Position numbers and translations under genes: made by a program. The notes under the pieces are model-generated. The model ran no database searches, was not told where the DNA came from, and worked only from the letters and a program-made list of their open reading frames with translations. A stretch of DNA of 37,189 bases from Neochlamydia sp. AcF84 (GTDB taxonomy: Bacteria; Chlamydiota; Chlamydiia; Chlamydiales; Parachlamydiaceae), in assembly GCF_011087585.1 (NCBI RefSeq), contig NZ_VJOT01000003.1:1-37189 (forward strand), read 5' to 3'. Shown here piece by piece: positions 7,329 to 16,795 of this stretch; positions within the stretch are counted from its first letter, which is position 1, and each line of letters opens with the position of its first letter.

Positions 7329-8375
7329 TTAAGAAAAAGGTTTAAATAAGCCATAATTTTCCATTAAGCTTTCTGCCTTTTTATAATGCGTACGTTTTAA
7401 TTCTTCATACACACGTAGTCCTTGCGCATTAAATCCTTGTTGGAAGTAAAGAAGGCCCAGCTTATAGAAAGTTTCTCGATCACCCGGGTTTAATTTTAAG
7501 ATGGTTTCATATTCTTTAATTTCTTCTTTAGGCATTTGCAGATCACGATAACTATAAGCTAGTTGGGCATGGACCCAAGGGTCGTTGGGTGCATAATCAT
7601 TAAGAACCTTAAATTCTTCAATGGCTCGTTCGGCAATGGCACGGAATTTCTCTTCCATCTGAAGGGAATAGCGCTCTACAGGCATCCAGCGTTCCTCATC
7701 ATATCCCTCTAACTTACGCGGATCTACATAAAGGCCGGAAAGCATAACGTAAGCATTGGCAAGCGAGGCGTGGACCTCCAAGCTAGTCGGCTCGCACTTG
7801 ACAAGCTTGATATTTTCTTCTACAGAAGTTAGCAAGAGAAGTTCTTTAAAGCGATGGACATCTTGCCAATGCCACCAACAGCTAAATTTTTCTATAAAAG
7901 AATGTAAAGATTTTAGCCATTGAGGGAAGGAATAGAAATTATATTCTTTGCCGTGAAGGTTATTAGCTAATTTGCAACATGCATTGGCTAAAGCAATATG
8001 ATGTTCTGGGCAGCCTTCTTGATAATTCAAAAGGCTTTTGCAAGCAGCCAAATAACGTTGAATGATCTCTTTATGCTGCTCAGGCTTCTTAGCCTGGTAA
8101 TAAACTTTCAGGATGAAATAAGAAAAGAAAGTAAGAAATACTCCAGCTAAACACATAGCAAGTAAAGCTGATTGTGTCAATAAGCTAAAAAAGGTAACCA
8201 TTAAGATACATTCAATCACACCTAATATCAAAAAAATCAAGTGTAAGATCACATAAGAGCGCATCATCCCTTCAAACTGAGGAATAATAGAAGCAATGAT
8301 AGGGTTGATATGATCGTTATAAAAGAAAGTATTAGCTTGAAAGTAAGTTTCTCCTTCAATGCGGGAGGATGACAT
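7329..8375 (-). CDS. Membrane-anchored TPR protein
   Basis: 348 residues. Two closely spaced hydrophobic segments lie at about residues 41-92 (YVILHLIFLILGVIECILMV, then LLAMCLAGVFLTFFSYFIL), forming a membrane hairpin. A soluble domain follows, with tetratricopeptide-like helices, clearest near the C-terminus: APNDPWVHAQLAYSYRDLQM and LNPGDRETFYKLGLLYFQQG, and an earlier LEVHASLANAYVMLSGLY. TPRs mediate protein-protein contacts, so a scaffold role is likely, partner unknown. A bilobed hydrophobic hairpin is also the hallmark of chlamydial inclusion-membrane (Inc) proteins, but here it could simply anchor the protein in the inner membrane. Operon with the downstream secreted-protein gene. No homolog recognised by name. 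Confidence 0.72.
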   Translation of the reverse strand: MSSSRIEGETYFQANTFFYNDHINPIIASIIPQFEGMMRSYVILHLIFLILGVIECILMVTFFSLLTQSALLAMCLAGVFLTFFSYFILKVYYQAKKPEQHKEIIQRYLAACKSLLNYQEGCPEHHIALANACCKLANNLHGKEYNFYSFPQWLKSLHSFIEKFSCWWHWQDVHRFKELLLLTSVEENIKLVKCEPTSLEVHASLANAYVMLSGLYVDPRKLEGYDEERWMPVERYSLQMEEKFRAIAERAIEEFKVLNDYAPNDPWVHAQLAYSYRDLQMPKEEIKEYETILKLNPGDRETFYKLGLLYFQQGFNAQGLRVYEELKRTHYKKAESLMENYGLFKPFS

Positions 8376-8598
8376 GGTACTACTCTTGATAAAGCTTCAG
8401 GAAGACCTTTTATAAAGTTTGCCCTAAATTTAAACAAGGCTTTTTATGTTTACACCCCCTTTTTGTTAGCGGTGAGAGGCTTAATTCTATCATTCGTTAG
8501 TAATTTTAAAGAAATGATGAGCGCTATGCTGGATAGCTATTCATGAAAAAAGTAATAAACTAGGGCAAGGCAATATAAACGAGGCAGATGCTTTTTCT

Positions 8599-9528
8599 TT
8601 AGCCGGTCGTTTGTCGGTTCACCCTAACGCTAGATTTTTTTAATTCTTCCTGATAGAAAAGACTCAAACCTAGCAAATTAAGGGCCGAAGAAGTGAAAAA
8701 GGCTAAGCCTAGTTCCTCTCCCAAGAGAGCCCACCCGAATAGAGCAGAAAACATTGAAGTGGAAAAGCCTGCAAAAGACATAAAAGTGGCAGAAAAACGT
8801 TTCATTAGCCAGCCGTAAAGATTATAGCAGATAAGATTTGAAACAAGTAACAACCAAGCCGCACAAATAAAGAAGGGGAGGAGGCTGTTAAGATTAACAG
8901 GTACGGGCTTCCAATCTTCTACTAACAGCGAGTGAAAAAGGGTAATGATTCCACCTATCAGCATGCTCATTCCATTGGCAAATAAAGGTGAATAAAGATT
9001 TTCATTAACGAGCTGACGTAAAAGAATCCATCCATAAACGCTTGTAGTAGCGGCAATAATCACAGCTAACTCTGCCCAAGAAAACATAAAGAGATGGCCC
9101 GCTTTTTGCTCTGCAGATGTTTCACTAAGTAACATAGGAATTATGCCTACAAATCCAATCATTAATCCTATCCATTTTTTTATCGACATTTTCTCTGTGA
9201 AAATAAAATAGGAAAATAAAGCAGATATAAAGGGAGAAAGGCTATAGATAAAACAGGTTTTAAAAGAGGTTAAATATTTAAGACCCCAAAATTCGAGGAC
9301 ATTGGTAATGTAAATGTTAAAGAAAGCCAGGCGTAAGATACGACCAAAGCTGTGCCAATTCATGGAGATATGGGCCCCCTTGCGGTAAAATTCATAGGCT
9401 AAAAGAAGTATACCCGCAACTAGCATGCGTGATCCAATCAGGAAAAAAGGCTGTGCATATTCTAGAGCAACTTTGCCGACTGTGAAAACGCTAGCAAAAA
9501 GGGCAAAAAGTACAAATACAAAAAACAT
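8599..9528 (-). CDS. EamA/DMT superfamily transporter
   Basis: About 309 residues with some ten hydrophobic helices in two homologous EamA halves. Typical pieces: LIGSRMLVAGILLLAYEF in the first half, FKTCFIYSLSPFISALFSYF, EKMSIKKWIGLMIGFVGIIP, and the second-half FAGFSTSMFSALFGWALLGE. Drug/metabolite transporters move small solutes across the inner membrane. In Chlamydia trachomatis a DMT protein imports S-adenosylmethionine (known); whether this is its ortholog cannot be told from sequence alone, and metK is present about 6 kb away. A TTG at 9531 precedes the ATG at 9528; the ATG with GAGA about 8 bases upstream is chosen. Single gene, 128 bases from the next minus-strand gene. Confidence 0.85.
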   Translation of the reverse strand: MFFVFVLFALFASVFTVGKVALEYAQPFFLIGSRMLVAGILLLAYEFYRKGAHISMNWHSFGRILRLAFFNIYITNVLEFWGLKYLTSFKTCFIYSLSPFISALFSYFIFTEKMSIKKWIGLMIGFVGIIPMLLSETSAEQKAGHLFMFSWAELAVIIAATTSVYGWILLRQLVNENLYSPLFANGMSMLIGGIITLFHSLLVEDWKPVPVNLNSLLPFFICAAWLLLVSNLICYNLYGWLMKRFSATFMSFAGFSTSMFSALFGWALLGEELGLAFFTSSALNLLGLSLFYQEELKKSSVRVNRQTTG

Positions 9529-9659
9529 CAATCGATCTCTTTTAAATTATCTATAGGATATAGTAAAAAGCAAAAAGATTCAATTAAGAAGGAGTAAAAG
9601 GATGGCGGGTACATTCATTGGCAACTTTAAATTTCCCTGATGCAATCGGTATAATTAAT

Positions 9660-12600
9660 TTACGCCTTCTCTCTCCATTCTGTGGTATGTAGGTTAAAAC
9701 TTAAATTTGCTAATTTGAGTAAATAAAGTGGGTGAAGGGGGTGGAGCTTTAATGCTTTACTCCAGGCTTGAATTGCATCGGTTAAATGATTTTGCTCTTC
9801 CTCTATACAAGCCAGCGAGCGCCATGCTTCTTCATCGTGAGGAGCAATTTGTAAAACTTGCTTTAGATGATAAAGAGCAGAGTCAAAATCTTTCTCAATT
9901 TTATTAATCAGCGCTAATTGCTTATAGGCTTCCACATAGTAAGGATTTAAATCAATCGCTTTTGAGAAAGCTTGTTTGGCACTTCGATTAAGTTTTAAAT
10001 GAGTTAAGACTTGGCCTTGAAGATACCAGGCTTCTGGAAGATAAGAATGCTTTTCATTGATTTTCTTAAGAATATCGTATGCTAATAGAAGTTTTTCAGA
10101 GCTATCAGCGCAGCTATCCGTTGAATAATTAAAATAAGAAATAAGCTCTTTGGCTGAAAGTAGCTGAAGGGAGATACTTTGAGGGTATAATTGCAGCTGG
10201 TGGCTTAATAGCTGTGAGCTTAGATTGAAAGATTTATTCTCTTTGAGATCGATGCCCAAATTTTGAGGGATTGGGAATAAAGCAAGATGATCGATTTCAA
10301 ATTGCCTAAAATGTATAGAGGCAAGATCAGCTCTTCCTAGAAGGGTAAGCGCTTGACCATATAATCGATGAACACTCGAATCTTGCCGACAATCTAAAGC
10401 AAATAGTTCTTTAAAAGAAGAGACGCTATCAGGATATAAACCAATTTCAAAATAAATTTGGCCTAAAAGCAAAAGAGCTTTTTCTCGTGGCGAGCCCTGG
10501 ACGTTCTGTAAGGCTTCATGTAAATCTTTAAGCGATTCGGGGTAATTTTTTAATGTATAAGCCAGCTGAGCCCTTTCTAAAAGAAGATCAGGAAGGGGAT
10601 TTTTAACTTGGCGAAAATAACTTAAGGCTTGGACTAAATCTTTTTTAACATAAAGAAAATAGCGGGCAGCAAAATCATAGGCATTAAAGCTATACAAATG
10701 CATTTTAAGGATATTGTAAGGTGTAGAGCCCCTCTCTTCGAGGAAATAAAGGGGAATGTGCTTTAAAAAAGTAGCAAATATCTCTTCGGCTTGTTCTTTT
10801 TGATCCTGGGCAAGATAAGATTGGATAAGCATGCCTTGAACGGCAGGGATTTGCTGCCTAGAAGGAGCCAGCTGAGGATATAAGTCAATCACCTGCAGCC
10901 AATCTTGCTTTTGAAAGGCTGCAATATAAAATCCCAGAAGGATTTCATCATGGAAGAGAGCATGTTGAGCCCTTTGAATTTGCTTCAGCCAACTAATGCT
11001 TGGTTCGGGCTGAGATACGAGTAAATAGCCTAAACCTAGGCGCAGCTTATTATCATCCGATAAAGGCTGATGAGTGCAAAGAAGTTGCAGGAAAGAGGCT
11101 CCTTGCTTCTCTCCCGTAATGAGCATAGAAATGGCCAGAGGCTCTAAGATAGAAGAATCTAGGCTGCTTAAATGCCTAGCATGTTCGACCACTTCAAAAT
11201 ATTTCCCTTCTTCATAAGCAGTCAAAACAGCTATACGGCGGGCTGCTTGATCGCAAGGAGTAGCTTTAAGTACTCCTAAAGCTTTATCGGCAGCTAAGGT
11301 AAACTGCTTTTTTTTGTACAAGTATTGTGCATCTGCTATTTGGTTAGCGATTTCTGGAGCCTCCAGGACTGGCAGAGAACTAAAATTAAATTGTTGTATA
11401 GCTTGTTGAATAAAGGCAAAATGATAAACGTTATCTTGAAGAACTGCCTGTTGATATATTTTAATTACTGCACGTTCAATGTCTTGCTGGAACTCTTTTA
11501 GCTCTTCTTCGAAGGGTAAGGTAGTAGCCAATCTTATAAGATCTATGGCTTTTTGAGGTTTATTTTTAAGCGACCAAAGACATTCGGCTTTTTGCAATAG
11601 CTGCTGAGCTAAGGTATAGCGCTGGAAAGCTCTTTTTTCTAAAGCCTGCCATAGGTCAAGATAGGCGTAGATTTCTTTAGAAATTTCAGCACCATTCTCA
11701 AGTACCTCCAAGATTTTAGATGCTAAAGCATGGATGAGTGTTGGCAGGCAGGAGGAATCAGAAGAGAGAAGCTTTTGGCTGAGAATCCAGCCCTCTTTCC
11801 AGTAATCAAGATGGCCCTTTTTTATCGCTTCTTGCATAGAGGCTGTTAATTGCGAGACCAACAGCTGATGAAAATTACTTTCATACAAATGGTCTGTTAT
11901 TCCTTGAATAAATTGCGAAGCTTCTTCAATATTTCCTGTGCAAATCATCTCAGTAAATCTCTGAGCAAATCGCTTACTTATTTCCTTTAATTGAGGAAAA
12001 GCATGCATTCTCTCTAAGGTGTGAAGGTAAAGCGGTAAGCTTATAAATGTAAAACCTTCAATTTCTTGCAAAAGCTGGGCTTTAAAGGAATGAGCAAGGT
12101 AACTTTTTTCTTGAAGGTAATAGACATTGGCGTGGGACGTTAATTGGAGATAGCTTGCAGCTTTTTGATAAGCAAAAGGGCGTGCAGGTGGGGGCAATTT
12201 TTCGGCTTCTTTCACGTAGCTTAAAGCTAATAGCAGATTAGTATCCTCTTCGACAGCCGCTGGGGAGATGAAAAGCATGGCTTTCAATGCTTGGCGGGCT
12301 TCCTCTAATTGGCCTACCTCGATTTGAGCGTATAAACAATTAAGCCTCACTTTTTCTTCTGGAAGATGGCGTTGAAAACTTGCTTCCATCCATTTAGATA
12401 GCCAAGATCTAGATTGGCTAGCTTGCCAATGGGTAAGGGCTTGAGGATAATCTTTGAGCAAATAAAAATAATAGCCTTTAAAGAAAAGGAACCAAGGATG
12501 ATCAACAGTAGTATACAAAAGGCATTGATCAAGCGCTTGATGTAAGGCGTCTATATCTTTTTGCAAAAAAGCATTTAAGGCTAAATTTAAAGATAATTCA

Positions 12601-12899
12601 AAAGCTTTATTACTTCTTTTATTAGTAAGATGCTGCAGGGCTTCTAAAAAATAAGGTTGTGATTTTTCTGCCCCTAATTTCTCACGAGCTATATACCCTT
12701 CATATAAATAAAAGTCTGCTGATGAGAGGGCATGATCGCCATGTAAGAGATGGAGGTGTGCTTCATCGTATTGTTGGCTAGCAAAATGCTCATAAGTTTG
12801 GTCAAGGAGGGTTCTTGAATCAAAAGTAAACCCTATAAAGAGAGCAATAAACAGCAAGCTAAAACAAAACGAAAGAGTAAAAATTTTAAAATAGGACAT
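9660..12899 (-). CDS. Very large TPR-repeat protein with N-terminal membrane anchor
   Basis: About 1,079 residues. An uncleaved signal or anchor (YFKIFTLSFCFSLLFIALFI) at residues 3-22 puts the rest in the periplasm. The remainder is nearly all helical TPR/Sel1-like repeats; the clearest are near the C-terminus (YLPEAWYLQGQVLTHLKLNR, LNPYYVEAYKQLALINKIEK, IAPHDEEAWRSLACIEEEQN, LHPLHPLYLLKLANLSFNL). The middle is more diverged (for example EKALLLLGQIYFEIGLYPDS). No enzymatic motif seen. Role probably scaffolding of an envelope complex; partner unknown. The open frame starts with TTG at 12908, but ATG at 12899, preceded by AGGG, is a better start. Divergently oriented from the response-regulator gene across about 160 bases. 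Confidence 0.8.
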   Translation of the reverse strand: MSYFKIFTLSFCFSLLFIALFIGFTFDSRTLLDQTYEHFASQQYDEAHLHLLHGDHALSSADFYLYEGYIAREKLGAEKSQPYFLEALQHLTNKRSNKAFELSLNLALNAFLQKDIDALHQALDQCLLYTTVDHPWFLFFKGYYFYLLKDYPQALTHWQASQSRSWLSKWMEASFQRHLPEEKVRLNCLYAQIEVGQLEEARQALKAMLFISPAAVEEDTNLLLALSYVKEAEKLPPPARPFAYQKAASYLQLTSHANVYYLQEKSYLAHSFKAQLLQEIEGFTFISLPLYLHTLERMHAFPQLKEISKRFAQRFTEMICTGNIEEASQFIQGITDHLYESNFHQLLVSQLTASMQEAIKKGHLDYWKEGWILSQKLLSSDSSCLPTLIHALASKILEVLENGAEISKEIYAYLDLWQALEKRAFQRYTLAQQLLQKAECLWSLKNKPQKAIDLIRLATTLPFEEELKEFQQDIERAVIKIYQQAVLQDNVYHFAFIQQAIQQFNFSSLPVLEAPEIANQIADAQYLYKKKQFTLAADKALGVLKATPCDQAARRIAVLTAYEEGKYFEVVEHARHLSSLDSSILEPLAISMLITGEKQGASFLQLLCTHQPLSDDNKLRLGLGYLLVSQPEPSISWLKQIQRAQHALFHDEILLGFYIAAFQKQDWLQVIDLYPQLAPSRQQIPAVQGMLIQSYLAQDQKEQAEEIFATFLKHIPLYFLEERGSTPYNILKMHLYSFNAYDFAARYFLYVKKDLVQALSYFRQVKNPLPDLLLERAQLAYTLKNYPESLKDLHEALQNVQGSPREKALLLLGQIYFEIGLYPDSVSSFKELFALDCRQDSSVHRLYGQALTLLGRADLASIHFRQFEIDHLALFPIPQNLGIDLKENKSFNLSSQLLSHQLQLYPQSISLQLLSAKELISYFNYSTDSCADSSEKLLLAYDILKKINEKHSYLPEAWYLQGQVLTHLKLNRSAKQAFSKAIDLNPYYVEAYKQLALINKIEKDFDSALYHLKQVLQIAPHDEEAWRSLACIEEEQNHLTDAIQAWSKALKLHPLHPLYLLKLANLSFNLHTTEWREKA

Positions 12900-12988
12900 T
12901 AGAACCAACCCTAAAAATCTTCTACATTAAACTTTATAAAAAAAATTTTAATGTAAGAAAAAAACTGTTAAAAAAAGTATTTTAAAAT

Positions 12989-13016
12989 TTGATGAAATAA
13001 AAATCCAGCCTATGTT
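12989..13016 (+). promoter_or_regulatory. Candidate promoter of the response regulator
   Basis: TTGATG (12989-12994) and TATGTT (13011-13016) are separated by 16 bases and lie about 41 bases before the ATG. The match to the sigma-70 consensus is moderate, in an AT-rich gap where chance matches are common. Confidence 0.3.
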
Positions 13017-13057
13017 AAAATAGAGATAAAAAGAATTTACCTTGAGAAAGGCGTATC

Positions 13058-13753
13058 ATGCAAAAATCAAAAATTGTACTGCTTGAAGATGAGGAAGATA
13101 TAGCGGCATTGATTAAATTACAAGCAGATATTTCTGGCTATAAATTGCATACAGAAATTGATGGCCTGAATGGATTAAGAGCCATTGAAAGAGAGAAACC
13201 GGATTTAGTGATTTTAGATATTATGCTTCCTGGCTTAAGTGGCCTAGATGTTTGCCGAAAAATGAAAATTCATCCCGAATTAAAAGATATTCCGGTCATT
13301 ATGATTTCTGCCAAAAGTGAGGAATTAGATGTGGTGTTAGGGTTAGAATTAGGGGCCGATGATTATGTGGCCAAGCCTTTTTCCCCTAAAGTTTTATTTT
13401 CACGCGTTCGAGCTGTACTGCGACGTGGCAAAGATACCCATGAAAAAGCTTTAAAAATTATTGCGTTTGGTAATTTTACAATAGAATTAGAACGTTATCT
13501 GGTAAGAAAAAACGATAAATCTATTTCTTTGACCCTTTCAGAATTTGGGATTTTAAAGCGCTTGGTAACAAATATGGGTAAGGTTTTAACCCGTAACCAA
13601 TTGCTTGACGATATTCAAAATAGTGACGCTTTTGTGGTGGATAGAAATATTGATGTACACGTCGCTTCTCTTCGTAAAAAATTAGGTCCCAACTTTCAAT
13701 GGATTGAGACGGTCCGCGGGGTGGGCTATCGCTTCTTAGAAGAGGAAGAATAA
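13058..13753 (+). CDS. OmpR/PhoB-family response regulator
   Basis: 231 residues. Receiver domain at residues 4-120: acidic pocket LEDEED, phospho-acceptor Asp in LVILDIMLPGLSGLDV (about residue 54), ISAKSEE (Thr/Ser position) and the conserved Lys in DDYVAKPF. C-terminal winged helix at about 130-229, with TLSEFGILKRLVTNMGKVLT and VVDRNIDVHVASLRKKLG, then TVRGVGYRF, which bind DNA and RNA polymerase. All receiver residues look intact, unlike the atypical chlamydial ChxR. No histidine kinase gene is adjacent, so the partner kinase is elsewhere. Divergent from the giant TPR gene. Ribosome site: GAGAAAGG about 7-14 bases before ATG. Confidence 0.94.
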   Translation: MQKSKIVLLEDEEDIAALIKLQADISGYKLHTEIDGLNGLRAIEREKPDLVILDIMLPGLSGLDVCRKMKIHPELKDIPVIMISAKSEELDVVLGLELGADDYVAKPFSPKVLFSRVRAVLRRGKDTHEKALKIIAFGNFTIELERYLVRKNDKSISLTLSEFGILKRLVTNMGKVLTRNQLLDDIQNSDAFVVDRNIDVHVASLRKKLGPNFQWIETVRGVGYRFLEEEE

Positions 13754-14189
13754 CAAATAGAACGACTTATTCTATAGGCCAAGGAAAAAATCGCGCCTAC
13801 TTGCTAAATTTCATACATTCGCATGAATTTCATGCTTATCTTTTTTCTAATACCTTTTAGAGAAATTAAGTCTACATAACCAAAAAAGAAATTAACCTTT
13901 TTCCAGGCTGGCTCTACCCGTAAAAACCAAGCTTTTTATCAAGCATATGATTACATAAAGAGTGGCTCGAAAGCGTATAATTACATTTTTTAATTAATTT
14001 TTTATAAATGCCACCTTTTAATTGATAGGTTTATAGAAACATAGAGGTCTGTTGAAAAAATAGTGTTCCTGTTTTTTGAAAAAAATGTTACCTTTCCAAC
14101 AGCTTCCTTGCTAATTAAAGATCTAGTCTTTCCATATGATTGTATAAAAAGCTTGTCAAGTATCTCTTTATTTAAGAAAATTTTAAACC
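13754..14189. other. Intergenic region between convergent genes, with dispersed repeat copy B
   Basis: 436 bases between the 3' ends of the response-regulator and NFACT genes. It holds copy B of the repeat (13852-13979). The remaining 210 bases are AT-rich, with runs such as TTTTTTGAAAAAAA (around 14075-14088) but no clean terminator hairpin. No gene seen. Confidence 0.4.
13852..13979. repeat. Dispersed non-coding repeat, copy B (inverted relative to copy A)
   Basis: Reverse complement of 6691-6817, with the 34-base core TCTACATAACC...TTTTTCC at 13871-13904 identical in both. The two copies bracket about 7 kb in inverted orientation. Confidence 0.75.
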
Positions 14190-15590
14190 CTAAGAAAGAG
14201 TGGTAAACTTATTTTCTTTAAGTTTTTTTAGCCGCTCTAGATCTATTTTAGCGTAAGCGATACGTTGAATAGAGAGATGAACTTTTCCCGGAATATGGTT
14301 TTTATAACGCGAGACATACTTACATTGAGTGATGCAAACTTCTCCTTCTTGGCGCTCTTTAGCTTTGCTGTAGAAAAGAGCTGCATGAATAGCATCTTGT
14401 AAAGACTCTTCATCGGGTTTAAGACGTTTACCTATATGTAAAATGACATGCGATCCAGGGACATCTCTAGCATGTAGCCAATAATCTGAGCCATGGGCAT
14501 AAGTAAAAGTTAATTTATCGTTAGCATGGGCGTTCTTGCCTACCCATATCTTTAATCCTGCTTGAGTCACAAATTCGTGATAAGGTAAAGGTAAAATTTT
14601 CTTTGTCGAGTTGTTCTTTGTTATTTTCTTAGATAGCTCCTCCGAATGTATTTGGCAAAAACTTTCAAGCTTTTGCTTAGTTTCTAGCTGTTGCACCTGT
14701 CCTAGCATTAAAGATAACTTTTCTATGGCTTGATGGGCCTGCTCTAACTGAGCGGAAAGGGGGGCAATTGCTTTCTTTAATTTTTTACTTTTTTGAAAGC
14801 GCTTAAAGACTTCTTCTGAGGGCGGCAAGGTAGGGTCTAAGTTTAGGATGACTTCTTGATTACCTTTCAACCAATCATTGACCCTGACCTGGCTTAACCC
14901 CTTCGTTATTTTATATAGATTGGCTTGAAGAAGGGAAGCTTCATGGTGTGCTTGTTCCCAAAGAAGAGCTTTCTGTAGCTCTTCTGAAAATTTGGCTTCG
15001 GCTTTCCGAGTTTTATTCAGTTTATTTTTTAGCTCGGCAACCAGTGCATTTCTTTTTTCAAGAAATTCAGCTTCTAATTCTTTCTGTCTGTAGATAGCTT
15101 CCACTGAAGCACTAGTAATATTCTCAGGCGAGTCGAGTGGCAAAAGAGGAGGCAGAGTTTTAGGAGGAGTATAAAAAGTATGGATAGTGGGATGCAAAGA
15201 AACTAGAATGCACTGTTGGCTATCAACAAGATAGCAATTGGGTTTTTTAGGAATAAGTTCGCTGATAAGAGTTTGGGTGAGCTTGCCTTTTTTAAAAACC
15301 ATCCATAAAATTCTATCTTCATTGATAAGCTCGCAGCTTTCTAAATACCAGGTCCGTAAATGATGGGTCAGTTGCTTAGAAAAGAATGAAGAAATATCTT
15401 GACCAGGGTATTTGGTAAGATGGAAGCGCAAAAAGGCTTCTTGAAAACAAATCAATAAGGAGGGTGCGTCTTTGAAATGAAGGATAATCTTTTGAGAATG
15501 TGACGCTGTGCAGTGATCAAAAAGCGCTTCCTTTAAAGAAGAGTTAAGTTCTTTAAGAATTTTTTTCATTTGATCGATTGTTAATGACAT
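14190..15590 (-). CDS. NFACT-family protein (RqcH/FbpA-like)
   Basis: 466 residues, shorter than the roughly 560-570 of Bacillus RqcH. An NFACT-N domain shows an INEDRILWMVFKKG region and later LLQANLYKITKGLSQVRVND with LDPTLPPSEEVFKRFQKSKK, typical of this family. A long coiled coil (about residues 265-315) follows. The C-terminal NFACT-R (DUF814) domain contains WVGKNAHANDKLTF and DYWLHARDVPGSHVILHIG (about 350-385). RqcH rescues stalled 50S subunits by recruiting tRNA-Ala and adding alanine tails; Rqc2/Tae2 are the archaeal and eukaryotic relatives (known). The older name fibronectin-binding protein is probably misleading. It starts 3 bases after metK, so it is the second gene of a metK operon. 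No separate C-terminal NFACT-C domain is visible. Confidence 0.85.
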   Translation of the reverse strand: MSLTIDQMKKILKELNSSLKEALFDHCTASHSQKIILHFKDAPSLLICFQEAFLRFHLTKYPGQDISSFFSKQLTHHLRTWYLESCELINEDRILWMVFKKGKLTQTLISELIPKKPNCYLVDSQQCILVSLHPTIHTFYTPPKTLPPLLPLDSPENITSASVEAIYRQKELEAEFLEKRNALVAELKNKLNKTRKAEAKFSEELQKALLWEQAHHEASLLQANLYKITKGLSQVRVNDWLKGNQEVILNLDPTLPPSEEVFKRFQKSKKLKKAIAPLSAQLEQAHQAIEKLSLMLGQVQQLETKQKLESFCQIHSEELSKKITKNNSTKKILPLPYHEFVTQAGLKIWVGKNAHANDKLTFTYAHGSDYWLHARDVPGSHVILHIGKRLKPDEESLQDAIHAALFYSKAKERQEGEVCITQCKYVSRYKNHIPGKVHLSIQRIAYAKIDLERLKKLKENKFTTLS

Positions 15591-15593
15591 ACT

Positions 15594-16775
15594 CTATCCT
15601 GCGGCAAAAGATTCCATTTTTACACATTCTAACAAGGAAATAATCTTATCTGTTTTTTCCCAAGTAAAGTTTTCTTCATGACGCCCAAAATGCCCACCAA
15701 AAGCAGTAGAGAGATAAATAGGTTTTTTTAAGTTAAGCATTTGAATGATGCCTTTAGGTGTTAAATCAAACACTAAAGGGACGGCTCTGCTGAGAATATC
15801 TTCACTCACTGATCCTGTACCAAAAGTATCTACTTTAATAGAAAGGGGATGGGAAACACCGATAGCATAAGAAATTTGCACTTCACAGCGCCGGGCTAAT
15901 TTAGCTGCCACGATGTTTTTTGCCACATAACGAGCTGCATAGGAAGCGGAACGATCTACCTTAGAGGGATCCTTGCCTGAAAAAGCCCCACCTCCATGAT
16001 GGCCCATTCCTCCATAGGTGTCTACAATAATCTTTCTTCCGGTAAGCCCACAGTCGCCCGCAGGGCCTCCAATCACAAAACGGCCGGTAGGATTAATGTA
16101 GAAAAGAGTATTATCCGTAATAAAGCCTTTAGGAGCTATCCTATGCACAAGTGCTTGCATATCATGGACGATTGTCTCTCTTTTAACTCCTTCTGCATGC
16201 TGCACGGAGATCACAACGGTATGAAGACGGATAGGTTGATTTTTTTCATCATACTCTATTGTAATTTGCGTTTTCGCATCAGGTCTTAGATAAGGAAGCT
16301 GTTTGTTTTGTAGGATGTGATGGAGCTCTCGAACAATTTGATGGGCTAGCGTGATAGGTAAAGGCATTAATTCGGGTGTCTCTTCACAAGCATACCCGAA
16401 CATTATGCCCTGATCGCCTGCACCTTGTTCTTTATAAAGGCCTTCTCTTTCATTGATACCTTGAGCGATGTCTAAGGATTGCTTATGAATAGAGGTTAGC
16501 ACGCCACATGAGCGATAGTCAAAGCCCTCTTCTAATTGATCGTAACCTATATATTTAAGAGTATTACGTACGATCTCTTGATAATCTACTTGTGCTTTAG
16601 TCGTAATCTCTCCTGCAACCACGACAAGGCCTAAAGTTACCATTGTTTCGCAAGCCACTCGGGAGTTTTCATCTTGTTCAAGACAAGCATCTAATATAGC
16701 ATCAGAAATTTGATCAGCGACCTTATCAGGATGACCAATTCCTACTGCTTCGGAAGTAAATAGAGAATGCTTCAT
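15594..16775 (-). CDS. metK: S-adenosylmethionine synthetase
   Basis: 393 residues, full length. Makes S-adenosylmethionine from methionine and ATP. Diagnostic motifs: [20 protein letters not shown] at the N-terminus (His and Asp ligands), [12 protein letters not shown] (about residue 118), [20 protein letters not shown] (about 260, phosphate-binding loop), and AFGGHFGR near the C-terminus. All look intact. The gene is absent from Chlamydiaceae, which import this cofactor, but present in several environmental chlamydiae (known). AAGGGA about 6 bases before ATG serves as ribosome site. A terminator-like hairpin lies just upstream in the leader. NFACT gene follows by 3 bases. Confidence 0.97.
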   Translation of the reverse strand: MKHSLFTSEAVGIGHPDKVADQISDAILDACLEQDENSRVACETMVTLGLVVVAGEITTKAQVDYQEIVRNTLKYIGYDQLEEGFDYRSCGVLTSIHKQSLDIAQGINEREGLYKEQGAGDQGIMFGYACEETPELMPLPITLAHQIVRELHHILQNKQLPYLRPDAKTQITIEYDEKNQPIRLHTVVISVQHAEGVKRETIVHDMQALVHRIAPKGFITDNTLFYINPTGRFVIGGPAGDCGLTGRKIIVDTYGGMGHHGGGAFSGKDPSKVDRSASYAARYVAKNIVAAKLARRCEVQISYAIGVSHPLSIKVDTFGTGSVSEDILSRAVPLVFDLTPKGIIQMLNLKKPIYLSTAFGGHFGRHEENFTWEKTDKIISLLECVKMESFAAG

Positions 16776-16795
16776 GCTTATCCCTTAAAGTTAGT

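Noticed and set aside
12347-12532. Second minus-strand frame within the giant TPR gene
   Set aside because: Fully contained in another frame of the same strand, without a start signal.
14041-14189. Possible RNA gene after the response regulator
   Set aside because: Only AT-rich runs; no stable stem or conserved RNA motif could be recognised.
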